NCBI RefSeq assembly: GCF_025464955.1
Contig: NZ_JAODNM010000111.1
Location: 1 to 51,214 of the forward strand
DNA from: Amycolatopsis sp.
GTDB lineage: Bacteria; Actinomycetota; Actinomycetes; Mycobacteriales; Pseudonocardiaceae
Direction: 5' to 3'
DNA: 51,214 bases
The notes under the pieces are model-generated. The model was not told where the DNA came from. It worked only from the letters and a program-made list of their open reading frames with translations, and ran no database searches. Shown here one piece after another: positions 8,828 through 15,591 of this stretch. Both the position numbers and the translations under genes were made by a program. Positions within the stretch are counted from its first letter, which is position 1, and the number at the start of each line of letters is the position of its first letter.

Positions 8828-8872
8828 GAGTCCGGTCACCGAACGAGGAAGTTTCGTCGGGTGACCGGACTC
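8828..8872 (-). terminator. Perfect 13-bp hairpin between precursor and enzyme genes (possible attenuator)
   Basis: GAGTCCGGTCACC (8828-8840) is perfectly complementary to GGTGACCGGACTC (8860-8872) across a 19-base loop that can itself pair ACGA with TCGT. No U-run follows on the minus strand. The position, 43 bases after the last precursor stop and 75 bases before the enzyme start, suits partial termination or mRNA end-protection that keeps precursor transcripts in excess. Confidence 0.7.
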
Positions 8873-8914
8873 AGCAGCGATCAAATCCGACTGACGGCCG
8901 GATTGCGGGCGTTC

Positions 8915-9043
8915 TCAGTACGAGTGGATGAGGCAGAACTGGGCATCCTCTTCGGATCCCTCAGCGTGGGCGACGACCTCGGGGTCGCTCACCGCCGCAG
9001 CCGCGTTCTCTTCGGACTCGGGGTTGGTCTTCTCTTCGGACAT
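8915..9043 (-). CDS. RiPP precursor peptide 1 (core QFCLIHSY)
   Basis: A 42-residue, very acidic peptide with an excellent ribosome site (AGGAGGAAGAG) before its ATG. Residues 20-28 are DPEVVAHAE and the C-terminus (35-42) is QFCLIHSY, with its only Cys at 37. It aligns without gaps to precursor 2 (9079-9207), which shares DPEV-x-AHAE, SEED and F-C-x-x-H. Conserved leader plus a short variable C-terminus holding Cys and aromatic residues, next to radical SAM, P450 and peptidase genes, marks it as a substrate. At the aligned pre-core position it has Ala34 where the other two have Pro. It has no promoter of its own and lies 35 bases after precursor 2. Confidence 0.88.
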   Translation of the reverse strand: MSEEKTNPESEENAAAAVSDPEVVAHAEGSEEDAQFCLIHSY

Positions 9044-9078
9044 TCTCTTCCTCCTACTGGATAAAACTCGGTTGTCGA

Positions 9079-9207
9079 TCAGAACCAGTGCGCGACGCAG
9101 AAGCCTGGGTCCTCTTCGGACTCTTCAGCGTGGGCGATGACCTCGGGATCCTTCACCGCCGACGGGTCGACCTCTTCAGGCTCTGGGGCGACGTTTTCTT
9201 CGGACAT
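9079..9207 (-). CDS. RiPP precursor peptide 2 (core GFCVAHWF)
   Basis: A 42-residue acidic peptide starting at ATG 9207 after AAGGAG. Residues 20-28 are DPEVIAHAE, Pro34 precedes the predicted core GFCVAHWF (35-42), and Cys37 is the only Cys. It is a clear duplicate of precursor 1, with identical length and motif positions. Cutting after Pro34 by the prolyl oligopeptidase encoded downstream would give an octapeptide. It has its own promoter (9258-9301), almost identical to that of precursor 3. Confidence 0.9.
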   Translation of the reverse strand: MSEENVAPEPEEVDPSAVKDPEVIAHAEESEEDPGFCVAHWF

Positions 9208-9257
9208 TCACTTCTCCTTGCGTTGATTCTTTCGCCGTGTCCTCGACGTTGCCGGGA

Positions 9258-9301
9258 ACACTACGATGAACTGCTTAACGAACGGTATGAACGCAGTGAA
9301 A
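9258..9301 (-). promoter_or_regulatory. SARP-type promoter of precursors 2 and 1
   Basis: Read on the minus strand, heptamers TTTCACT (9295-9301), TCATACC (9284-9290) and GTTAAGC (9273-9279) repeat at an exact 11-bp pitch. After 9 bases comes a -10-like TAGTGT (9258-9263). Tandem heptamers at 11-bp pitch ending 8-9 bp before the -10 are the known layout of SARP (AfsR/DnrI) operators. A SARP gene lies in the cluster (16158-17996). The start codon is about 50 bp downstream. Confidence 0.72.
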
Positions 9302-9309
9302 GGCGATCA

Positions 9310-9441
9310 TCACCACGAGTTGGTGGCGCACCAGACCGGCGCCTCGGGCATTGTTTCCACATGCGCCTCGACCTCGTCCGTACCGGCTTCGTTCGGAATC
9401 TCGGCGGATTCCTGACCTTGGGGATCACTCTCACTGGACAA
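9310..9441 (-). CDS. RiPP precursor peptide 3 (core VWCATNSW), TTG start
   Basis: A 43-residue acidic peptide initiated at TTG 9441, supported by AGGAGG six bases upstream; no other in-frame start exists nearby. Residues 23-29 are EVEAHVE, and seven residues later come W37-C38, ending in Trp43. With one extra N-terminal residue it aligns without gaps to precursors 1 and 2: leader motif, spacing to the aromatic-Cys pair and five residues after Cys are all the same. Pro35 precedes the predicted core VWCATNSW. The core differs much more than the leader motif, as expected of a second product. It is the first gene of the minus-strand cluster and has its own promoter. Confidence 0.87.
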   Translation of the reverse strand: MSSESDPQGQESAEIPNEAGTDEVEAHVETMPEAPVWCATNSW

Positions 9442-9490
9442 CGACGACCTCCTACAGTCGGGAGATTCTCCGGAAAACGGAGACGACGCG

Positions 9491-9534
9491 ACGCTAACGT
9501 GCGCCGCTTAACAGGCGGTATGGGCGCGGTGAAA
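9491..9534 (-). promoter_or_regulatory. SARP-type promoter of precursor 3
   Basis: Minus-strand heptamers TTTCACC (9528-9534), CCATACC (9517-9523) and GTTAAGC (9506-9512) sit at 11-bp pitch, followed after 9 bases by TAGCGT (9491-9496). Over the 29-bp operator it matches the promoter at 9258-9301 in 23 positions, and all six differences are C/T changes. The distance to the start codon is also the same within one base. A small TCTCCG/CGGAGA hairpin (9467-9483) lies in the leader RNA. Confidence 0.72.
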
Positions 9535-9655
9535 GCAGGAAAATGATCGAGCGTCCGCACTTTCGGGCAAATATGCCGGGAATATACCGAGCTGAAACCG
9601 GCACCCGATCCGGCTGGGGGAGACTCGGGGAACAGCAAGGAGAGGAGGCACGGGG

Positions 9656-10747
9656 ATGCATTTGGCCGATATCATGGCCTTGCGCCGCCAGGTGTGCGCC
9701 GGCCTGCTGGTCACCACGACCGACCGGTGTCCGCTGAGCTGCGCGCACTGCTCGTCGGCCTCGACACTGCGCGGCAAGGACATCGAGAGCGACCAGCTGC
9801 TTCGGTTCGTCGGCAGTTTCACCGCCGGCGAACGGCCCGACGTCGTGATGCTGACCGGCGGCGAGCCGCTCATGCGGCCGGACCTGGTGTGCGCGGTAGC
9901 CCGCGAAGCACGCACGGCGGGTACCCGCACCGCGGTACTGACCGGCGCGTTCTTCGCCCGCGGCGGCCGGCTCCCGGCACCCGTCCGGGAGGCCGCGCGC
10001 ACGGTCGACCACTTCTCGATCAGCCTCGACGCCTACCACGAACGGGAAGTCTCGAGAGCGGACGTCTTCGCGGTGCTGAAACTGCTCCTGAAGCAGGGCA
10101 CCGACACCAGCCTGCACATCGTCGGCACCGGTCCGGACGACAGCTACCTCGAAGAAGTCACCACCGCCGTCTCCGGGACCTTCGGCGCCGACGTTCCCAT
10201 GCTGGTCAGCGAGGTTCGCCCGATCGGCCGGGCGCGGGGGTGGGCTCTCGCTCTCGCCGACGCCGATGCCGGGCGAGCCACCCCCTGCGCGATGGCCGCC
10301 TGGCCGGTCGTGAGTGTCGACGGGCGGATTTCGGCCTGCTGCAACCAGGACGTCGTCGACGGTCGGTCGACCCCCGATCACCTGGCCCTCGGGCACATCG
10401 CAACCGACGGCTGGGCCGCTGTCCACGAACGCGCGCGAACTCGGCCGCTACTGCGCGTCATCCGGACCGTCGGCCCGCTGCATCTCACTGCCCGTGTCCG
10501 CGGCGAGCTCGTGCCCGGAAGCGAACCGGACTACTGCACGTCGTGCCACCGGCTCGGCGACGAACCCGCGGCCGCGAACTGGGCAAGCCGGATCGGTACC
10601 GGTCCGGTGGGCGAACTCCTTGAGCGGACGGCGATCGAACAGCGGGCGTCGACCGGTCCCGTCGGCCTGGTCACCGAATATGGAAGCAGCCGATACGCCC
10701 ACCTCGTCGACGGCCGAGCCGCGGGAACGGGGGCCACCCAGCCATGA
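9656..10747 (+). CDS. Second radical SAM enzyme with C-terminal Cys-rich region
   Basis: A 363-residue radical SAM protein: CPLSCAHC at residues 25-32 binds the SAM cluster, MLTGGEPLMRP follows, and FSISLDAYHE lies mid-barrel. The last third has TPCAMAAWPVVSVDGRISAC and PDYCTSC, five Cys resembling a SPASM or twitch auxiliary domain. It is only distantly similar to the enzyme at 7562-8752, so two different peptide modifications, or one per core type, are likely. AGAGGAGG stands before the ATG. A weak promoter, TTTCGG (9561-9566) and TATACC (9583-9588), lies upstream. It starts a six-gene plus-strand operon, divergent from the precursors, in which every junction overlaps. Confidence 0.9.
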   Translation: MHLADIMALRRQVCAGLLVTTTDRCPLSCAHCSSASTLRGKDIESDQLLRFVGSFTAGERPDVVMLTGGEPLMRPDLVCAVAREARTAGTRTAVLTGAFFARGGRLPAPVREAARTVDHFSISLDAYHEREVSRADVFAVLKLLLKQGTDTSLHIVGTGPDDSYLEEVTTAVSGTFGADVPMLVSEVRPIGRARGWALALADADAGRATPCAMAAWPVVSVDGRISACCNQDVVDGRSTPDHLALGHIATDGWAAVHERARTRPLLRVIRTVGPLHLTARVRGELVPGSEPDYCTSCHRLGDEPAAANWASRIGTGPVGELLERTAIEQRASTGPVGLVTEYGSSRYAHLVDGRAAGTGATQP

Positions 10748-11448
10748 ACACCGACCAGGGCCTCACCTGGCCACCCCGCACCGCCGGCCTCACCCTCGGC
10801 CGGGAGGTTCGGACCCTGCTGGACGTCGTCGGTCCGGTGCTCCACGTCACCGCCGCGGCGATCTGGCGGCCGGACGGCCTGCGCAAGCGGTATCTCAAAT
10901 ACCTTTCGGCGATGCACGGGGTCATCCGCGCATCGGTGCCGCTCATGGAGCTGGCCGCGTCGCGCTGCGCGGATACCGGTCGGAAGCGGCTCCGCGAGTA
11001 CTTCGACGAGCACATCGAAGAAGAACAACATCACGACGAATGGCTGCGCGAAGACCTGAGACTGCTCGGCTCGGACCTCGACTCGGCCCCTTCGCCGACG
11101 GTCGCACGGCTGGTGGGCGCCCAGTACTACTGGGTCAGCCACCACGACCCGGTATGCCTCCTCGGCTACATCGCCGTCCTCGAAGGGAATTCACCCGCCC
11201 CGACCCTGGCCGGGGAGCTCGCCGCGAGGACCGGGTTCTCGTCGGACGCGTTCCGGACGCTGCATCACCACGCCGTCGTCGACACCGAACACAGCAGAGC
11301 CGTCTACGACCTGCTCGACGAACTTCCGGCCACCGCCGGACAGAGGCAGGCGGTACGGGTCAGCGCGTTGCAGACCGTCGCCGGACTGGCCGACCTGTTT
11401 CACGAGATCGCCCGCGAACCGGCGGCCGGAGGGAAGTGGACTCGATGA
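10744..11448 (+). CDS. Heme-oxygenase-like di-iron oxidase (PqqC/TENA fold)
   Basis: A 234-residue all-helical protein of the iron-containing redox enzyme type. Candidate metal ligands are E93 and H97 in HIEEEQHHDEWL, a Glu in GYIAVLEGNSP, and the His-Asp-His set in LHHHAVVDTEHS. Heme-oxygenase-like di-iron oxidases use O2 to desaturate, hydroxylate or fragment small molecules or peptide side chains; PqqC shares the fold without metal. Its ATG overlaps the radical SAM stop (ATGA). It therefore probably acts on the radical-SAM-modified precursor. The pairing of a peptide-modifying radical SAM enzyme with this fold recalls PqqE-PqqC, but the reaction is unknown. Confidence 0.82.
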   Translation: MNTDQGLTWPPRTAGLTLGREVRTLLDVVGPVLHVTAAAIWRPDGLRKRYLKYLSAMHGVIRASVPLMELAASRCADTGRKRLREYFDEHIEEEQHHDEWLREDLRLLGSDLDSAPSPTVARLVGAQYYWVSHHDPVCLLGYIAVLEGNSPAPTLAGELAARTGFSSDAFRTLHHHAVVDTEHSRAVYDLLDELPATAGQRQAVRVSALQTVAGLADLFHEIAREPAAGGKWTR

Positions 11449-11645
11449 CCGATCAGGTGGACAACCTCACCGAGCTGGAAGCCGCCGGGTTCCCGGTCGA
11501 GGGCTTCACTGACGAGCAGCGCACGGTCTTCCGCGACCTGAGTGCCGAGGAACTTGCGCTCGTAGTCGACATCAAGGGCCGGCTGGACGCTGTCGCGCCG
11601 GAGGTCGAGGCGCACGCCGCGGTGGCAGGGGCGGCTTTGTTCTGA
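11445..11645 (+). CDS. 66-residue cluster protein with leader-like C-terminus
   Basis: A small acidic protein, start ATG overlapping the previous stop as ATGA and stop overlapping the next ATG as TGATG. Residues 22-50 (TDEQRTVFRDLSAEELALVV and onward) predict a helical bundle. The C-terminus reads APEVEAHAAVAGAALF. EVEAHA at residues 53-58 is the precursor leader motif, yet no Cys follows. It could be a decoy, a leader-binding chaperone, a scaffold, or a fourth substrate with core AVAGAALF. From memory, databases use the name 'aroma-sacti cluster domain' for short actinobacterial proteins of this kind beside radical SAM genes; I cannot verify that here. Confidence 0.85.
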   Translation: MTDQVDNLTELEAAGFPVEGFTDEQRTVFRDLSAEELALVVDIKGRLDAVAPEVEAHAAVAGAALF

Positions 11646-14600
11646 TGCTTGCCCCGGAAGAGGAAACGCGCGCTCCGCGCTGTTCCGCCTGCAAGTCGGC
11701 GCTGCCGTCCGGCGCCCGGTTCTGCCCGTCCTGCGGCACCGCGGTCAGCGACCCTCCCAAGGCGGAGAAGCGCAAGGTCGTGACCGTGCTGTTCTGCGAC
11801 CTCGTGTCCTCGACGGCCCTGTCCGGAACCTTGGAACCGGAGATGCTCCGCATCGTCATGCTCCGCTATTTCGAGCTGATGAGGGGACGGATCGAAGCCC
11901 ATGGCGGCACCGTCGAAAAGTTCATCGGAGACGCCGTGATGGCCGTCTTCGGCGTGCCCGCGGTCCACGAGAACGACGCACTGCGCGGGGCGAGTGCGGG
12001 GCTGGAGATGATCGCCGCGCTCGGCGAGCTCAACAGCGAGTTGACCCCGGCACTCGGCTGCCGGCTCAGCGTCCGGCTCGGCATCAACACCGGTGAAGTC
12101 GTGACGGCCGCGAACGGCGGGCAACAGACGATGGTGTCCGGCGAAGTCGTCAATATCGCGGCGAGGCTCGAGCAGCACGCCGGAGAGAACCAGATCCTGC
12201 TCGGACCGGACACCCTCGCCGCGCTGGGCACCGCGGCCGTCGTCGCAGAGCTCGGGCCGATGCTGTTCAAGGGCAAAGCCGCCGCTGTCCCGGTCCATCG
12301 ACTGCTCGGTCTCCGGCCGGAAGCGGCAGACCTGCCGCGCGGACTCGACCTGCCTTTCGTCGGCAGGAAGAGCGAGCTCGCCCGATTGCGTTCCCGCTGG
12401 GACCGCGTCACCGGTTCCGGGACGTGCCGTCGGCTCACGGTGTGTGCGGACGCCGGCCTCGGTAAGACACGGCTGCTGCGTGAATGGCTCGACGAACTGC
12501 CGGACGCGGACGTCTTCCTCGGCACCGGACGCTGTCATTCACACGGCGACCAAGCAAGTCTCATGCCGCTCGCCACGGCGATGCGCCAGATACTGGCCGT
12601 CGCCGCGGAAGCGGGGTTCCGACTCGACGACGGGCCTGCCGGCTCGGCATACGACGTCCTGAGTTCGGGGCTGCTCGCCGACGGCACGCCGAGTCCGTCG
12701 CTGGACACCTGCCGCGCGGCTGTGGCGGGCGTGCTCGCCGGGCTTGCCGCCGAACGCCCCGTCGTGCTGGTACTGGACGATCTGCACTGGGCGGACGCGG
12801 CCCTGCTCGACGCCATAGAACTGATCGCCGCGAAGCTGGGGACGAGTCCGGTGTTCCTCGTCTGCGCCGGCCGGACCGACCTCTTACTTGACCATCCACT
12901 ATGGACAGACAGCGCGGACGCCGGCACGTTCGAACTGGGTCCGCTGACCCCGGCGGAGTCCGCCACCCTGGCCGGACAGCTGGTCGAAGTCCAGTCGCAT
13001 GGCACCGCGCCACCGCCGACGCTCCTGGAGCGCGCGGAGGGCAACCCCCTCTACCTCGAACAACTCACCGCCATGCTCACCGAAGGCGCCGAACCCGGCG
13101 ACCTGCCGGGCACGGTGACCGCTGTGCTGGCCGCCCGGATAGACGCACTGGCCTCGGAAGAACGCGTCGTACTGGACGCCGCCGCCGTGATCGGCCGCCA
13201 GTTCGCCCCGGCTCAGCTCAGCCCGTTGGTCGACGCCTTCGAGCCGGCGCCCGCCACGGATCCGGACCAGCGGATCCTGCGCGGGCTGGTCCGGCGGCGG
13301 CTGATCGAACCAGTCGACGACGACGGGCACTACCGGTTCCGCAGCGGACTTGTCCGCGAAGTCACCTACCAGGGCATTTCCAAGGTACGCCGAGCCGAAT
13401 GGCACGAACTGCTGGCAACCGGCCCCCGCACCGGGCGTGCCGTCGCCGGCCGCCACCTCGAAGAGGCCTATCGGCACAGGTCAAGCCTCGGCCTGCGGGA
13501 CGAACGCACCGAGCGGCTCCGCGGTGAAGCCGCGCGGACGCTCGGCGAGGCGGGCGGCGTCGCGTTGGCGCGGGCCGACCTGTCCTGGTCGGAGAGTCTG
13601 CACCGGAGCGCGCTCGCGTGTTCGGTTCCCGGCGATCCGTGGTGGGCGGCCACCGCGCAGCGCCTCGGCGAGACGTGCCTGGCTCTCGGCCGCACGCTCG
13701 AAGGCGGCGATCTGCTTCGCGAGGTCGTCAGGATGGCCGCGGACACCGGTGACCAACTGGCCGCCGCGCACGGCAGGCTCCAGTTGGCAGCACTGGACCC
13801 GGGGTCGGCTTCGGGCGGCTCCGCGGCCGAGGTCGCCCGGGCGGCACTCCCGGTCTTCCGTGCCGCCCGGGATGACCTGGGCCTGGCCAGGGCCGGAATC
13901 AGGCTCGCCCAGGAACAGCAGTCCCTCGGCCGGAACCGGGCCGCGCATCGGCTACTGGCCGACGCCCTGCACGCGGCGGTAGCCGCCGACGCCGAACCCG
14001 AGCGTGCGTTGACCTTGGGCGCGATGGGCGTTTCGTTCTGGCTTGGGCCGTTCCCTGCCGAAGAAGCCATCCGGAACTGCCGCGAGCTCCTCGCAGAGCA
14101 TGGTAGCGGGCGAAGCGCGGTACAGCTGACGATCAACTGCCCACTGGCGTCCTTGCTCGCCCTGCGGCAGCGTTTCGACGAAGCCCGGGAATGTCTTGCC
14201 CTCGCAGGGGAACTGGTCCAGGGACTCGGTTACGCGGAAGCCGCGATGGTCGTCCCGATCTTCGCCGCCGGCGTCGAGGCCGCGGCCGGTGACTTCGAAA
14301 CGGCCGAACGGCTCCTGCGGGCAGCGATCTCCGAAGGCCGCAAGACCGGCGAACTCTCTTTGCTGGCAACAGCTTCCCGTGATCTCGCGCGGATACGCCT
14401 GGCCCGCGGCCGCGTCCCGGCAATACTGCCCACGGAGCGGACTCCCTCAGCCGTCCCGGCCGCGGTCGCCGCGGACCAGCTCGGGATCCGTGCCCGCATG
14501 GAGGCCGCGGCAGGGCGCCACGCCTCCGCTGCCGAGCTCGCGCTGCACGCGGTCGCCGAGGCCGCCAAGACGGATTCACCGGTCACCCTCGCCGTCTCGC

Positions 14601-14770
14601 AGACGGATCTCGCCCACGTCCACCTGGCCGCGGGCGCCTACCGGCAGGCCGGCGCCGCGGCCGCGGCAGCGGGACGCACGTCCCGGCGCAAGGAAGACCT
14701 GGTCGGTTTGCTCGGCGCGGCTCGGCTCGCCGCGGCTATCCGCTCGGCCGAACAGGAAACGACGTCATGA
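11645..14770 (+). CDS. Zinc-ribbon / class III cyclase / AAA ATPase / TPR regulator
   Basis: A 1041-residue multidomain protein. A zinc ribbon (C13, C16, C27, C30) is followed by a class III nucleotidyl cyclase domain (about 43-220) that keeps both metal aspartates, D52 (LFCDLVSST) and D96 (KFIGDAVMAVFG), and VNIAARLEQHA. Next comes an AAA_16-type ATPase (about 235-590) with Walker A DAGLGKTR and Walker B VLVLDDLHWAD, then about 400 residues of TPR-like helices. Such proteins are large signalling ATPases resembling LAL/MalT regulators, here without an HTH. The kept aspartates make cyclase activity plausible. It is embedded in the RiPP operon, just before a protease and a GAF protein, so the three may form one signal-responsive unit. 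Confidence 0.85.
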   Translation: MLAPEEETRAPRCSACKSALPSGARFCPSCGTAVSDPPKAEKRKVVTVLFCDLVSSTALSGTLEPEMLRIVMLRYFELMRGRIEAHGGTVEKFIGDAVMAVFGVPAVHENDALRGASAGLEMIAALGELNSELTPALGCRLSVRLGINTGEVVTAANGGQQTMVSGEVVNIAARLEQHAGENQILLGPDTLAALGTAAVVAELGPMLFKGKAAAVPVHRLLGLRPEAADLPRGLDLPFVGRKSELARLRSRWDRVTGSGTCRRLTVCADAGLGKTRLLREWLDELPDADVFLGTGRCHSHGDQASLMPLATAMRQILAVAAEAGFRLDDGPAGSAYDVLSSGLLADGTPSPSLDTCRAAVAGVLAGLAAERPVVLVLDDLHWADAALLDAIELIAAKLGTSPVFLVCAGRTDLLLDHPLWTDSADAGTFELGPLTPAESATLAGQLVEVQSHGTAPPPTLLERAEGNPLYLEQLTAMLTEGAEPGDLPGTVTAVLAARIDALASEERVVLDAAAVIGRQFAPAQLSPLVDAFEPAPATDPDQRILRGLVRRRLIEPVDDDGHYRFRSGLVREVTYQGISKVRRAEWHELLATGPRTGRAVAGRHLEEAYRHRSSLGLRDERTERLRGEAARTLGEAGGVALARADLSWSESLHRSALACSVPGDPWWAATAQRLGETCLALGRTLEGGDLLREVVRMAADTGDQLAAAHGRLQLAALDPGSASGGSAAEVARAALPVFRAARDDLGLARAGIRLAQEQQSLGRNRAAHRLLADALHAAVAADAEPERALTLGAMGVSFWLGPFPAEEAIRNCRELLAEHGSGRSAVQLTINCPLASLLALRQRFDEARECLALAGELVQGLGYAEAAMVVPIFAAGVEAAAGDFETAERLLRAAISEGRKTGELSLLATASRDLARIRLARGRVPAILPTERTPSAVPAAVAADQLGIRARMEAAAGRHASAAELALHAVAEAAKTDSPVTLAVSQTDLAHVHLAAGAYRQAGAAAAAAGRTSRRKEDLVGLLGAARLAAAIRSAEQETTS

Positions 14771-15591
14771 CTTCGACCGCGAATCCGGTCAGCTGGGGCC
14801 TGAGAGGACGCCACCCGGAAGACATCCCGGTGTTCGCGGCGGGGCCCGCACCCGGCTGGGCGACCGGCGGCTCGACCGGGGCCGGGGTGCGGGTCTGCGT
14901 CGTCGACAGCGGGATCGATCTCGAGCACCCGCTGGTCGGCCCGGTCGCTGCGTCCTACGCGGTGGTGCCGGGGGCGGACGGGCCGCGGGTGGAACAGACC
15001 GCGGACGGCGACACCTGCGGACACGGAACCGCGTGCGCGGGCATCATCCGGGAAGTGGCGCCGGACTGCGAGCTGCACAGCGTGCGGGTGCTCGGCAACC
15101 ACTTCGCCGGCACCGGCGACTTCCTGCTCGCAGGGCTGAGCTGGGCTGTCGAGCAGGGATTCGACGTCATCAACCTGAGCCTGTCCACCACCCGGGCACG
15201 CTTCGTGCACGAACTTCGAGAGATAGCCGACCGCGCCTACTTCCGCGGGACCGCCCTGGTTGCGTCCGCTCACAACTCGCCCATCGTGAGCTTTCCGTGG
15301 AGCTTCTCCTCGGTGATCTCGGTCGGCGGGCACCAGGAAAGCGACCCGGGTCTCTACCTGTACAACCCCTCGCCACCGGTGGAGTTCTTCGCGAAGGGGC
15401 AGGACGTCCGAGTCGCCTGGCTGGGCGGTCGCACGATGCAGACGACGGGCAACAGCTTCGCCACCCCGCGGATCGCCGGCCTGTGCGCGCTGGCGCTCGC
15501 GGCGCATCCACGGCTCACCATCTTCGAGCTCAAGACCGCGCTGTACCTGGCGGCGGCGAACGTCCGCACCGAGAATCGAGGGATCTCATGA
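14767..15591 (+). CDS. Subtilisin-like S8 serine protease, cytosolic
   Basis: A 274-residue S8 peptidase with triad D47 (VVDSGID), H86 (GHGTA) and S230 (GNSFATP) and oxyanion Asn N170. It is compact, lacks a signal peptide and prodomain, and so should act inside the cell. The ATG overlaps the cyclase-ATPase stop as ATGA. Possible roles are a first or alternative cut of RiPP leaders, N-terminal trimming after the prolyl oligopeptidase, or regulated cleavage of a protein governed by the neighbouring cyclase-ATPase and GAF proteins. Confidence 0.88.
   Translation: MTSTANPVSWGLRGRHPEDIPVFAAGPAPGWATGGSTGAGVRVCVVDSGIDLEHPLVGPVAASYAVVPGADGPRVEQTADGDTCGHGTACAGIIREVAPDCELHSVRVLGNHFAGTGDFLLAGLSWAVEQGFDVINLSLSTTRARFVHELREIADRAYFRGTALVASAHNSPIVSFPWSFSSVISVGGHQESDPGLYLYNPSPPVEFFAKGQDVRVAWLGGRTMQTTGNSFATPRIAGLCALALAAHPRLTIFELKTALYLAAANVRTENRGIS

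Noticed and set aside
8861..9546. Plus-strand open frames of 67-152 residues across the precursor region
   Set aside because: They have no ribosome sites, read as low-complexity translations and are antisense to the three better-supported precursor genes.
9561..9589. A third set of 11-bp spaced heptamers on the plus strand (TTTCGGG, TATGCCG, TATACCG) before the second radical SAM gene
   Set aside because: The pitch fits, but the words differ from the two minus-strand operators and no -10 lies 9 bp downstream; I read TATACC instead as a weak -10.
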